DNA of 51,188 nucleotides. Source: DHVE2 group archaeon. GTDB taxonomy: Archaea > Thermoplasmatota > Thermoplasmata > Thermoplasmatales > Aciduliprofundaceae. The stretch spans positions 1 to 51,188 of the forward strand of contig WAKX01000039.1 of NCBI GenBank assembly GCA_015523125.1, given 5' to 3'. Under the pieces are notes generated by a model. It did no database searches, had not been told where the DNA came from, and saw only the letters and a program-made list of their open reading frames with translations. Shown piece after piece: positions 33,253 to 41,265 of the stretch. How positions within the stretch are numbered: position 1 is the stretch's first letter; each line of letters begins with the position of its first letter. The translations under genes and the position numbers were made by a program.

Positions 33253-34291
33253 GGCATTTCAATTTTCCATTTTCCAGATATATGAAATTCTGCCCCCCGC
33301 AATTGGGGCATTTTATATTTATCCACGGCGGTGGTGGTATATATCTTTGAGTTATTTTCTTCTCTTTTTTCATCATTCCAAAATGCTGTAGAATGCGAAT
33401 GGAATAAGATACCGTGAAAACCAAGCCGGCCATGGCTATGATCAAAAACAGCAACCCGAAGGTGAGATAAACCTGAGAGTTCATGGCCATGGGTATGGTC
33501 ATGTAGTCGGTTGTAAAATGGAAAAGGATTGAGAGGTGCATTCCGTATTTGAGGTACAGATATCCCATGCCTAACCCTGCGATGAAAGCGGGCAGAAATT
33601 TCCACCAGCCCCATGCAGGAGTGTGCGCGAGTCCGAATATTGCGGAGGAGATGAATAGAAAAGTGAGTTCGGGCACGCCCATTTCATAGTGACCTCCGAA
33701 TACTCTGAGCGGCGATAGAAATTTCCCATCTCTACGATACATTGAAATTCCGCGCCAGATGAAAACAGGGACTCCGAGGAGAAGAAATCTCACAACGAAT
33801 TCCTCGTAAAACGCCGCGTGGAGAAGCTGTAGCATCTGGGCGTAAAGGGGCATTTTTTCTATTCCTATTCCGGGGGTTTGCACTCCGGCCACGCGCATAA
33901 TCATAGTTATTACGAGGGACAAGAATATAACCGCCGAGAAAACTTCAGATAGTTCTTTCACCGAGTTGGTTTTGTAAGAGAGTGGAGAGGTCATAAGGTT
34001 CTTTATATAATTTCTTAGCCCGAAAATAGTGAATATTCCCACGGAGATTGTGATGGTTATAGCGAGGAATATGTACCACACATAAGCGTAAATTCCGTAT
34101 GCAAAGCCCAGCAAAACGGGGAATGGAATTACTAAGAAAAATGGAATAACGAAGTATTTTTCATTTATGAAAGGAACGAGATAATAAAGGCTGTAAAACA
34201 TAACGGCGAAGCTGGTGAACAGTATGACGAGGATAATGAACGTGGTTATAAATGAAGTAATTTCTTTCAATGTGTGAAGCATGTTGCCCAT
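33176..34291 (-). CDS. CPBP-family intramembrane protease with C-terminal zinc ribbon
   Basis: The 371-residue protein has about eight membrane helices. The CPBP/Abi (CAAX protease-like) core is AFYEEFVVRFLL (Glu-Glu with Arg five residues later), FGLAHTPAWGWWKFLPAF (catalytic-type His) and LSILFHFTTDYM (second His). After a basic linker it ends in a zinc ribbon, CPNCGG then CLNCGT. This family includes prenyl-protein CAAX proteases and bacteriocin-immunity proteins. The ribbon suggests protein or nucleic-acid binding in the cytoplasm. A TATA-like AAATAAATT about 25 bases upstream suggests leaderless translation from ATG 34291. Confidence 0.82.
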   Translation of the reverse strand: MGNMLHTLKEITSFITTFIILVILFTSFAVMFYSLYYLVPFINEKYFVIPFFLVIPFPVLLGFAYGIYAYVWYIFLAITITISVGIFTIFGLRNYIKNLMTSPLSYKTNSVKELSEVFSAVIFLSLVITMIMRVAGVQTPGIGIEKMPLYAQMLQLLHAAFYEEFVVRFLLLGVPVFIWRGISMYRRDGKFLSPLRVFGGHYEMGVPELTFLFISSAIFGLAHTPAWGWWKFLPAFIAGLGMGYLYLKYGMHLSILFHFTTDYMTIPMAMNSQVYLTFGLLFLIIAMAGLVFTVSYSIRILQHFGMMKKEKKITQRYIPPPPWINIKCPNCGGQNFIYLENGKLKCLNCGTVFEPEYREQYDQSAPEENPP

Positions 34292-34380
34292 ATCGGGGCA
34301 TGCCGCTCCATTAATTTATTTTTTTCGAAATTGTGGGCAAGTTGTGCAACCCGTTTTTCGTTGCTCGTTTACCCTTTTTT

Positions 34381-34493
34381 AGTCCCCTTTGCTGCCACGC
34401 TATATTACGAGCACCATACAATACTGGGCTGTCAGGATGTCTGCTCTCTTAACGCGGAGGTTAGAATTTATGTGATATCGGAAGGAGGTGAAT
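34381..34493 (+). pseudogene. C-terminal remnant of a family P gene
   Basis: The stretch encodes the last 35 or so residues of a family P protein and nothing before them: ATLYYEHHTILGCQDVCSL, then a degenerate AEVRIYVISEGGE. It is closest in DNA to the end of the P gene at 43646-44467 (GCCACGCTATATTACG is shared exactly). Two changes hit invariant positions (Trp to Cys in 'GWQDVH', His to Cys after it). The purine-rich GGAAGGAGGTG that ends these genes is intact. Upstream bases 34292-34380 show no recognisable coding sequence. Confidence 0.75.
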
Positions 34494-34501
34494 TAAAAAA
34501 A

Positions 34502-34560
34502 ATGAATGGGAAAAGAGTTTTTTAGGGGTATTGGGAGTGATTGCAAGGGCAGTTAGTTTT
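34502..34560 (+). pseudogene. Remnant of an L-type signal-peptide sequence
   Basis: Immediately after the P remnant, ATG 34502 opens a frame that encodes MNGKRVF and then stops. The following bases still match, with substitutions and a shifted frame, the DNA encoding the signal peptide of the L gene at 36407 (the AAAAGAGTTTT block followed by a TTGGGAGTGATTGCAAG-like block). It looks like the oldest and most decayed copy of the P-L pair. Confidence 0.6.
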
Positions 34561-34585
34561 TGTTTGTATTTGAACACAAGTAACC

Positions 34586-34594
34586 TTTTTATAC
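34586..34594 (+). promoter_or_regulatory. TATA-like box of the first intact P gene
   Basis: TTTTTATAC lies 33-41 bases before ATG 34627. The same element occurs at nearly the same distance before the second P gene (35551-35559), and a weaker ATATTTTTA before the third (42724-42732). Each gene also has GAGGG 5-9 bases before its ATG, so short-leader transcripts with a ribosome site are expected. Confidence 0.55.
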
Positions 34595-34626
34595 TTAATT
34601 TCTTTTCTCATATTTGAGGGTTTAAG

Positions 34627-35469
34627 ATGGACGAGATTGAAAAAATAAATGACAAAATAAAAGAATCGGGGGCAGAGCCGAAGAGAAAGCTGGGAAAGAA
34701 GAGGAAAATCACGGTAATTGGTGCTGTAGGGATAATTGCAATTCTTATAGGGGCCGTGCTGTATGTAACCTTAACAGCGCCTCCGCCGGAAAAGTACTGG
34801 AAGCCGGAGAGGGAGTTTACCATGCCAAATGTAGACTGGGGTGTGGTGAAAAACAGCTACACGGTAAAAAGAACAACGTATGATCAAGATGGTACCCAAG
34901 GACCCATAATAAATCAGACAATCGGCTCGGAGAAAAGCGATGGGAGTTTCAAAGTTATGCTAGTGGTTAGGATTAAGGATTATGGTTATCTTCCTGAAAA
35001 TCCTGATGAGATACACATAATGTTTTATATATCTTTTGTGAAGTTGAAGGGGGATTACATAACAAAAGAAATAATCCTTAAGTACAAACCAAGCGACAGC
35101 TATGTAAGAACGCCGAGTTTTGATGGCCATTACTTTGCCTCTAAAAATCTCTATTTCACTGCGGATACAGGCAATTATCCCACGCCGTACGGAACGGTGA
35201 GCGATAGGATGGATTATGAATTATGGACTCTGCACCAGATAAGGGGGATAAACAAAGATAAAAGAGACCTCAAAGAAGGAGGATTTTCCAACAGTTTTCA
35301 GATGGACCTTTTTGACGAATATCCGAATTGGACGGCTCACACAATCACATTCACAGCCACCCTTTACTACGGAAAGTATGTGCATGGGTGGTTCGGAGAT
35401 TCCTGGGAAGATGTGCACGAGTTGAGCGCATCCGTCGTGATATATGTTGTGCCGGAAGGAGGTGTGTGA
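34627..35469 (+). CDS. Family P surface protein, copy 1 (type II single-helix anchor)
   Basis: This 280-residue protein has a basic cytoplasmic tail containing DKIKESGAEPKRKLGK (residues 9-24), one membrane helix (about 29-50) and a 225-residue extracellular domain. Landmarks shared by all copies are a W-x-x-V/M segment, QTIGSEKSDGSFKV, KNLYFTAD, LHQIRGINKDKRDLKEGGF, LFDEYPNWTAHTITFTATLYYG and the terminal IYVVPEGG. It has no Cys in the outer domain and no enzyme motif. The gene ends GAAGGAGGTG, which also serves as the ribosome site for the truncated L ORF behind it. Family and function are not recognised. Confidence 0.8.
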   Translation: MDEIEKINDKIKESGAEPKRKLGKKRKITVIGAVGIIAILIGAVLYVTLTAPPPEKYWKPEREFTMPNVDWGVVKNSYTVKRTTYDQDGTQGPIINQTIGSEKSDGSFKVMLVVRIKDYGYLPENPDEIHIMFYISFVKLKGDYITKEIILKYKPSDSYVRTPSFDGHYFASKNLYFTADTGNYPTPYGTVSDRMDYELWTLHQIRGINKDKRDLKEGGFSNSFQMDLFDEYPNWTAHTITFTATLYYGKYVHGWFGDSWEDVHELSASVVIYVVPEGGV

Positions 35470-35471
35470 AA

Positions 35472-35594
35472 ATGGAAGGAAAAAGAGTTTTGGGAATGTT
35501 GGTAGTGATGGCAATGATAGTGACAGCGATGCCAGAACCTGAAAATAAGGTTTTTATACCTAATAACCATCCTCCCTACTACGGAGGGAGTTAA
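35472..35594 (+). pseudogene. Truncated L gene: intact signal peptide then a frame into the next promoter
   Basis: ATG 35472 follows GGAAGGAGGTG and opens 40 codons. The first 20 or so (MEGKRVLGMLVVMAMIVTAM) are almost identical in DNA to the signal-peptide region of the L gene at 36407. Identity ends abruptly after ACAGCGATGCCA, and the frame then reads through the promoter of the next P gene, including its TATA box at 35551-35559, to a stop just before that gene's ATG. This is the scar of a tandem duplication or deletion. The short peptide might still be made and exported, but there is no evidence for a role. Confidence 0.7.
35551..35559 (+). promoter_or_regulatory. TATA-like box and leader hairpin of P copy 2
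   Basis: TTTTTATAC at 35551-35559 is followed, before ATG 35595, by CCTCC-CTACTAC-GGAGG (35570-35586), a 5-bp hairpin whose right arm is the ribosome site GGAGGGAG. If formed it would mask that site; at high growth temperature a 5-bp stem may be weak. Confidence 0.45.
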
Positions 35595-36404
35595 ATGAAT
35601 GGGATAGAAGAAATAAAAGATAAAATAAAAGAATCCGGAGCAAAGCCAAAGAGGAAACTGGGAAAGAGGGGAAGAATCATAGTAATAAGCAGTATAACAG
35701 TAATTGCAATTTTGATTGGTGCTATTTTCTATGTTACTTTAACCTCTCCGCCTGAAAAGTACTGGAAACCTGATAAGGAGTTTATTATGCCCAGTGTGGA
35801 CTGGAGTAGTGTTAAAAACAATTATACGGTAAAAAGAACTCACTATAACGATATAAATGGAACAGTAATCAATCAGACGATCGGGTCGGAAAAAAGCGAT
35901 GGAAAATTCAGGGTTGAACTGGTGGTGAATATCCAAGATTATACATATAGACCTAAAAACTTTGATATAATTGGTACTATGTTCTACCTTTCTTTCACGA
36001 AGATGAGTGGGGATTACAGAGTAAAGGAACTTGTATTTCACTATGAATTTGGAGATGATAAGTTGAGCACAAATGGACTGGATTATTATTATGCTGCAAC
36101 CAAAAATCTGTATTTCACTGCAGATGAAGGAAATTACCACGGCTATGCATACCGCATAAACTATGAATGGTGGGTTCTGCAGGAGTTGAGGGGAATAAAC
36201 AAGGATGCGAATGATATAAAAGACGGTGGATTCTGCAACGATTTCCAGATTAATTTATTTGACTCTTATCCGCACTGGACAAATCACACGATTACGATGA
36301 GTGCAACACTCTATTACGGCCATCCCTCATTATTAGGATGGCAGGATGTCCATTCTTTGAGCACATCCGTCGTGATATATGTTGTGCCGGAAGGAGGTGA
36401 ATAA
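35595..36404 (+). CDS. Family P surface protein, copy 2
   Basis: At 269 residues this is a close paralogue of the preceding P protein: basic tail with DKIKESGAKPKRKLGK (residues 8-23), membrane helix (about 28-49), then the outer domain with VKRTHYND, NQTIGSEKSDGKFRVELVV, ATKNLYFTADEGNY, LRGINKDANDIKDGGF and the C-terminal YVVPEGGE. The end of the gene (from about 36362) is nearly identical to that of copy 1, indicating recent duplication or gene conversion. One outer Cys (GFCNDFQ) is not shared by copy 1. The codons for the final EGGE form the ribosome site GGAAGGAGGTG of the L gene, which starts two bases after the stop. Confidence 0.8.
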   Translation: MNGIEEIKDKIKESGAKPKRKLGKRGRIIVISSITVIAILIGAIFYVTLTSPPEKYWKPDKEFIMPSVDWSSVKNNYTVKRTHYNDINGTVINQTIGSEKSDGKFRVELVVNIQDYTYRPKNFDIIGTMFYLSFTKMSGDYRVKELVFHYEFGDDKLSTNGLDYYYAATKNLYFTADEGNYHGYAYRINYEWWVLQELRGINKDANDIKDGGFCNDFQINLFDSYPHWTNHTITMSATLYYGHPSLLGWQDVHSLSTSVVIYVVPEGGE

Positions 36405-36406
36405 AA

Positions 36407-38062
36407 GTGAGAGGAAAAAGAGTTTTGGGAATGTTGGTAGTAATGGCAATGGTTTTGACAGCGATGCCATTGCTGACAGGGAATGCAAAGGCGAGCAGTA
36501 ACACGGACCATGTGCCGAGCTATCTGGTTGTGGTTAGAAAGAGTTATGGTAGCGAGATAGGTGGATACACAATAGATAAGACCATAGGCAATGCGTACCA
36601 GGACGATAAGTTTGGAGTGGAAGTGATAGTGCATGTGCAGGACTACACTTATCGTCCGCACAACTCAGACATAGTATCTATAAACCTCACAGGGATTGGT
36701 GTGAAGGGAAGTGATGCGGGAGATTACAAGGTAGAGTGGTTAGAAATAGATAGCACGAAGTTTTCATTTGAGGAAAGGAACTCGGATGTAACACCCTACG
36801 CAACAGACTATGTCTCATCTATTGAACCGGTTGGAGTACCAGATGTTCTGGTGGGACTTAAAGGCTCTGTTCAGCATCCTGAGATTAAATGGTTTGCTAA
36901 CATCTCCGACGAGGTTGCGTCCACAGCAACATCCCTTGCTATTGATGCAGCTACAGGCGGTGCGGCGGGGCCTCTTAGTGGACTGGCAGGCAATGGCGCT
37001 GGATATATAGTGAATCAAGCTATAACACATATGTTCAATATCAACAACGCAGGTAAAAACTACGCTGGATCTGATAAAGACCCATGGCAATCAACAGCTA
37101 ATGAATATACATATGCCGCATTACGAGGAGTTAATGATGGAAATAGCAATCCAGATAAAACACTTATTGGAAGATCACTTCAGTGGAACCTTTTTGACGG
37201 AATTAATGATCGTATTCATGCGTTAACATTAAAAGCCACACTTTGCTATGCTAAATATGGCCCCCATGGGTCTTATATTGAGGATCCAATATCCCACGTA
37301 CGTATTCCAATAATAGCGCGAGGTTGGTACGATGAGCACAAGATAAGCACAAGCGTAACAATCTCGGTGGTTCCTACAAATATGGCACATGAAGTTCAGA
37401 CAAGAGGTGGAAGTACCTTTGATATGAAAAGGGAACTAAGCGACCCCGCAAATTATAATAGTTATTTTTTGAAGATAACAGGGGATGACACACCAACCAG
37501 ATATGGATATTCAATGCCTTTAGAAGCAAAACCCACTACTCCAAGGACAGATAGCGGAGATACAGGAAGAACAATATTTCTTTATTCTGGGCACTATGGA
37601 CTCGCAGGCAGTGCGGATACTTACTATTACTATAAAGGGGCCCTTCCAGCGGGAGATAGTTACGATGTGTATAAAGTCGACTTTACCTATAATACGGAAT
37701 ACTTAGAAAATTATGGTGATATATGGATATATTCGACCGGAAGCATACACATAAACATTCGTTTTGCAGGGCAAATACAATATTACACTCTCAAAGGGGG
37801 GCAATCTATCCTTATCAGTAATCTTATGCATTCAACAGCACATGCATATATAACTATCAGCAAAGTCGGAAGTGGAGAGCCTACATATATAATATCTCCC
37901 TATACTGTGTACTTAGAATATAATGATAACAATGGCGGCGGCTCCGGCGGAGGAGGATCCGGTGGCGGAGGGATCCCCGGCCCAGGACACGGCATTCACA
38001 TTACATCGGCACCACCGACACCGCAGTATGTGGGGGATGTGACGGCCCCGAATTCTCCATAA
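36407..38062 (+). CDS. Secreted 551-residue protein L with a family P domain
   Basis: GTG 36407 opens a protein with a clear signal peptide (about 1-29, cleavage near NAKAS). Residues 38-325 follow the outer domain of family P (KTIGNAYQDDKFGVEVIV, ALRGVNDG, QWNLFDGINDRIHALTLKATLCYAKYG, WYDEHKISTSVTISVVP) but contain an insertion of about 95 residues with an Ala/Gly-rich hydrophobic stretch (about 170-208) able to span or insert into a membrane. Residues 330-508 form a Tyr-rich beta domain with a PPC-like layout. A Gly/Ser linker (about 509-525) and a short Pro-rich tail end it. No membrane anchor or sorting signal is seen. It is co-transcribed with P copy 2. Function unknown. Confidence 0.75.
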   Translation: MRGKRVLGMLVVMAMVLTAMPLLTGNAKASSNTDHVPSYLVVVRKSYGSEIGGYTIDKTIGNAYQDDKFGVEVIVHVQDYTYRPHNSDIVSINLTGIGVKGSDAGDYKVEWLEIDSTKFSFEERNSDVTPYATDYVSSIEPVGVPDVLVGLKGSVQHPEIKWFANISDEVASTATSLAIDAATGGAAGPLSGLAGNGAGYIVNQAITHMFNINNAGKNYAGSDKDPWQSTANEYTYAALRGVNDGNSNPDKTLIGRSLQWNLFDGINDRIHALTLKATLCYAKYGPHGSYIEDPISHVRIPIIARGWYDEHKISTSVTISVVPTNMAHEVQTRGGSTFDMKRELSDPANYNSYFLKITGDDTPTRYGYSMPLEAKPTTPRTDSGDTGRTIFLYSGHYGLAGSADTYYYYKGALPAGDSYDVYKVDFTYNTEYLENYGDIWIYSTGSIHINIRFAGQIQYYTLKGGQSILISNLMHSTAHAYITISKVGSGEPTYIISPYTVYLEYNDNNGGGSGGGGSGGGGIPGPGHGIHITSAPPTPQYVGDVTAPNSP

Positions 38063-38081
38063 TTTTTTATTTTTATATTTT
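38063..38081 (+). terminator. T-rich terminator candidate after the P-L cluster
   Basis: Directly after the L stop codon the plus strand runs ATTTTTTATTTTTATATTTT, an archaeal-style oligo-T termination signal with no hairpin needed. The rest of the gap to 38239 (about 160 bases) shows only another pyrimidine-rich stretch and the promoter of the MFS gene. Confidence 0.55.
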
Positions 38082-38239
38082 GCGAACATCTCCAACTGGT
38101 TTATATTGTTTTAAATTAACGCTTATGCTCTTAATAATGTACCCTCTTTTTTTTATCTCTATTTTCCCCGTTTTTCAAGGAATTCAATCTGCTAAAATGC
38201 GACTGGTAAATAATTAATACTACCAACCTATGCAGCGCC

Positions 38240-39433
38240 GTGAATAGAAAGCTGCTCTACATATCCACCGGATTTCTGTTCGCCAACATGAGCTGGGGCA
38301 TGGCTTGGCCATATTTGCCCAATTACATGCGGTTACTGGGTGGTAGTGTTCTTTTCATCGCATTTCTGTCCGTTTTTTTCAACATCACTTCCGCTTTTGG
38401 ACAGGCGTTCTGGGGAAGAAAATCCGATGCGGTGGGTAGGAGAAAGCCCTTCATTCTTTTAGGTTTGTTTTCCTCAGCGCTATTCTTTTCGCTCATGGGA
38501 TTGGTGCAGAACGCAATCGCCCTTTTGTCTTTTAGAACTCTGCAGGGATTCTTTGTTTCTTCGCAAACTCCGGCAATAAGTGCGCTGGTTTCCGAGTTAT
38601 CCACCAATATTGGACGCGGGTTCGGGATATTCAATTTGTTCTCAAATATCGGATTCATGTTAGGCAATTTTCTAGGGGGAGTTGTGGTTCACTATTTCCC
38701 AATCAATTATGTGTTTATTTTTTCCGTGATTCCCGTGGCCATATCATTCGTCATGTTTTCTCTGTTCAAGGAAGAGTCCCGCAATCCAATGGATTTCCGC
38801 CTTCTCTTTCGCTACGACCGCCCTGGGAGAACTGTGGTGTCGTGGAAAAACGCGAGGGAATTCATGAGAAAAAACAGAAATATACTGATTTTCTCCTTGG
38901 CCACATTTGTTTTGATGATTTCCTCGGGCATGGTTTACTCGTACCTCTCCCTTCTTTTAGATGCGCGGTTCGGTGAAGGGTACGTGGGTTTTTATTACGG
39001 AATCGACGGCCTTTTTTCTTCGTTTTTCATCTATCCCTTCGGGTACCTCTCAGATAAAATCGGGAGCAAAACGGTCATCGTGATCGGCTCAATTCTTTAC
39101 GTGGTAACCTTCGGGATGTACTTCATGGCAACAACCATTCCTTTTTTGATAATAACCGCCCTGATATCCGGAACCAAATGGGCTGCATACTTCAATTCCA
39201 TAAACACCTACGTTTCAAGGATGAGCACCCGGGAAGAGAGGGCAACCGCCCTCGGGCTAATGAACAGCGGGATTGCAATGGGCTGGGTTTTAGGGCCCTT
39301 AATCGGCGCTTACACAATCGTGCTCTTCGGTCTCGCTGAAATGATGCTCATCGCAACCATTCCCGTGATATTAAGCCTTATCATCCTTGTTCCATTCACA
39401 AAGAACGACAGGGAGAAAAAATATAACGCATGA
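38240..39433 (+). CDS. Major facilitator superfamily transporter
   Basis: GTG 38240 lies about 25-30 bases after a TATA-like AAATAATTAATAC and opens a 397-residue, 12-helix MFS carrier. The loop between helices 2 and 3 carries the MFS signature as WGRKSDAVGRRKPFI, and the repeat in the second half reads GYLSDKIGSKTVI. These motifs point to a drug-efflux or sugar-type MFS but do not give the substrate. It is unrelated in detail to the MFS gene at 5808. Location between the two P clusters may be chance. Confidence 0.85.
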   Translation: MNRKLLYISTGFLFANMSWGMAWPYLPNYMRLLGGSVLFIAFLSVFFNITSAFGQAFWGRKSDAVGRRKPFILLGLFSSALFFSLMGLVQNAIALLSFRTLQGFFVSSQTPAISALVSELSTNIGRGFGIFNLFSNIGFMLGNFLGGVVVHYFPINYVFIFSVIPVAISFVMFSLFKEESRNPMDFRLLFRYDRPGRTVVSWKNAREFMRKNRNILIFSLATFVLMISSGMVYSYLSLLLDARFGEGYVGFYYGIDGLFSSFFIYPFGYLSDKIGSKTVIVIGSILYVVTFGMYFMATTIPFLIITALISGTKWAAYFNSINTYVSRMSTREERATALGLMNSGIAMGWVLGPLIGAYTIVLFGLAEMMLIATIPVILSLIILVPFTKNDREKKYNA

Positions 39434-39449
39434 GGGGATATGGTTCATT

Positions 39450-39728
39450 ATGAAATTCACCATGGCCTCAAAGTGCATTTACAATCGCGGAGGAATGTGC
39501 TATTTTCTCGTCTCGGACCCTAAGCCATGCACCATGTGCGTCAATTTCTGCTCATCGGACCCAGCACTGAAGAGGGAGCTTAAAATAAATAAACCCGTGG
39601 TTACATTTTACGATCTCCTAATGAAGGATTCTCGATACAGGGCAATGTTCCCCAAGAGCGGCAGCGAGATGCAGATGAGCTTAAATTCTGGGGCCTACGA
39701 ACTGCCACACGATGAGAACGAGGATTAG
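39450..39728 (+). CDS. Small Cys-rich protein, unknown
   Basis: From ATG 39450 the protein has 92 residues (ATG 39462 is an alternative). Its first 40 residues hold six Cys in the order C-x7-C-x9-C-x2-C-x3-C with one earlier, in KCIYNRGGMCYF and KPCTMCVNFCSSD, a pattern that could bind zinc or an iron-sulfur cluster. The rest is hydrophilic. The last 48 bases overlap the end of the convergent site-2 protease gene. No family recognised. Confidence 0.5.
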   Translation: MKFTMASKCIYNRGGMCYFLVSDPKPCTMCVNFCSSDPALKRELKINKPVVTFYDLLMKDSRYRAMFPKSGSEMQMSLNSGAYELPHDENED

Positions 39729-41216
39729 TATGCTCATGAACGTTGTGATATTCGACGCCAATTCCTCCGGTTTTTTCGCTTTCATTTTTTTTGCAATTCC
39801 CGTGAGCAAATCTTTGAACAAGTAGCCACCGTCCAAGGGCACCGCGGGCAATAAATTGGTGAGTCCAAGCATGAGATTGAGCCAGAAAATCCAGTAAAAC
39901 GAGTTAACCAGAATCCAGAATCCTGCGAATGGTACGGAGAATATATTCTCGTACTCCGCCGGGAACGGCATTAGACCCATGAAAGGAAGGGCAATCAGGT
40001 ACATGCTTCCCTGAAAGAATCCCTCAAAGCCGGATTTTCCCTCGTACGGATTCGCCAACGTCTGCTTTAATAGATTCGGATCGCCCACGTTCATTCCCAT
40101 GAAGGACGCGCCCACGCCTAAAAATCCCTTGCCTTTGAAGTAGTCCCTGTTTATCTGGGGCTGGTATTTCTCGTAGTACTCGTATTTGTCCGCGAGGGTT
40201 ACGTTCAAATACACCTTCTGAAGCGTGGTGTTGAGCATCACTACCGGTATTCTTTCCCCCGCTCTTGTCTCGTTCAACGCACTCAGGAAATCGGCGTAAT
40301 TTCTTATTATTGTGCCGTTTATTGAGTAGAATATCCAGCCGGGCCGGATTCCCGCATCGTACGCAGGATACCCTTTCATCACCGAGAGCACGAAAATTCC
40401 GCTTATTAGCTCTACTTGTTTCAAACTCCCCCGATAATATTTCACTATGGTGTTCTCTCCGGGAAGCGGAGCGTTGATTTTCTCGAAATCTTCTACGCTT
40501 TTTATCTCCGTTCCATTTATTTCCGCGATTATATCGCCAATCTTTATTTTCTCTCCGTTCACTCCTCCGACGCCCGCAACGTAAACTCCAGGGTGCGCGG
40601 GGGAAGCGGCCCCTATGGTCACCGAGAAAAGTATGAGAAATATCACCGCCAGAACTATGTTGGTGGTTGGCCCCGCAGCGAACACGTGCATCCTCTTTAT
40701 GCGCTCCGCCTCCATGAGTTGATCCTCGTCGGGCTCAACAAAGGCGCCTATTGGTACGATGAACAGCAGAATTCCGAGGGAAATGATTTTCATTCTGTGA
40801 AACGCTGTTAGCAATCCGTGCGAGAGTTCGTGGAAAACAATCGCGACCGCAAGTCCCAATATTCCGTACCATATCGGAATTATGGGATTAATTCCCGGGA
40901 TCCCAAGCGCTTCCACGGGCGAGGGGGCCTTGCTTGCGGGTATGGTGGTGACCATGTACGCCTGCCAGAGCAGCATGGCGAAAACTAAAATCATCACAAG
41001 GAAAGAAAGGGCAATTCCCATGTACCCATATGCTTCCCAAATTCTGTGTCTCCCCACCTTCTCAATGTATTTTTTCCCCCGTGCAGTCTTGAGCATAATT
41101 GCCGGGCCGAACAGGGCGATGTTCCCCTCCTTCTTCACGTATCCCTTTTTGTAGAGGAAATACACCAATATGAGCCAAATTACCGTTAAGATGAGCGCGA
41201 TTAACCAGCCGTCCAT
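39681..41216 (-). CDS. Site-2 protease (M50) with two PDZ domains
   Basis: The 511-residue membrane metalloprotease has the zinc motif HELSH at about residues 129-133 within a membrane helix and the second ligand in NLLPAVPLDGG near the C-terminus. Between them are two PDZ-like domains (about 210-270 with KIGDIIAEINGTEI, and about 280-330 with GIRPGWIFYSINGTII), more than the single PDZ of many archaeal homologues. Such enzymes cut type II membrane proteins inside the bilayer. Family P proteins, encoded on both sides, have that topology, but a link is speculative. Confidence 0.9.
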   Translation of the reverse strand: MDGWLIALILTVIWLILVYFLYKKGYVKKEGNIALFGPAIMLKTARGKKYIEKVGRHRIWEAYGYMGIALSFLVMILVFAMLLWQAYMVTTIPASKAPSPVEALGIPGINPIIPIWYGILGLAVAIVFHELSHGLLTAFHRMKIISLGILLFIVPIGAFVEPDEDQLMEAERIKRMHVFAAGPTTNIVLAVIFLILFSVTIGAASPAHPGVYVAGVGGVNGEKIKIGDIIAEINGTEIKSVEDFEKINAPLPGENTIVKYYRGSLKQVELISGIFVLSVMKGYPAYDAGIRPGWIFYSINGTIIRNYADFLSALNETRAGERIPVVMLNTTLQKVYLNVTLADKYEYYEKYQPQINRDYFKGKGFLGVGASFMGMNVGDPNLLKQTLANPYEGKSGFEGFFQGSMYLIALPFMGLMPFPAEYENIFSVPFAGFWILVNSFYWIFWLNLMLGLTNLLPAVPLDGGYLFKDLLTGIAKKMKAKKPEELASNITTFMSILILVLIVWQFVGPRI

Positions 41217-41265
41217 GGGCGAAGGATAGCATAAACATTAAAAATGGTTTCCACAATCACCTATC

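Noticed and set aside
37930-37978. Engineered linker or vector sequence in the L gene (GGATCC next to GGGGS-like codons)
   Set aside because: Gly/Ser linkers occur naturally in secreted archaeal proteins, codon choice matches the surrounding DNA, and no vector sequence flanks it.
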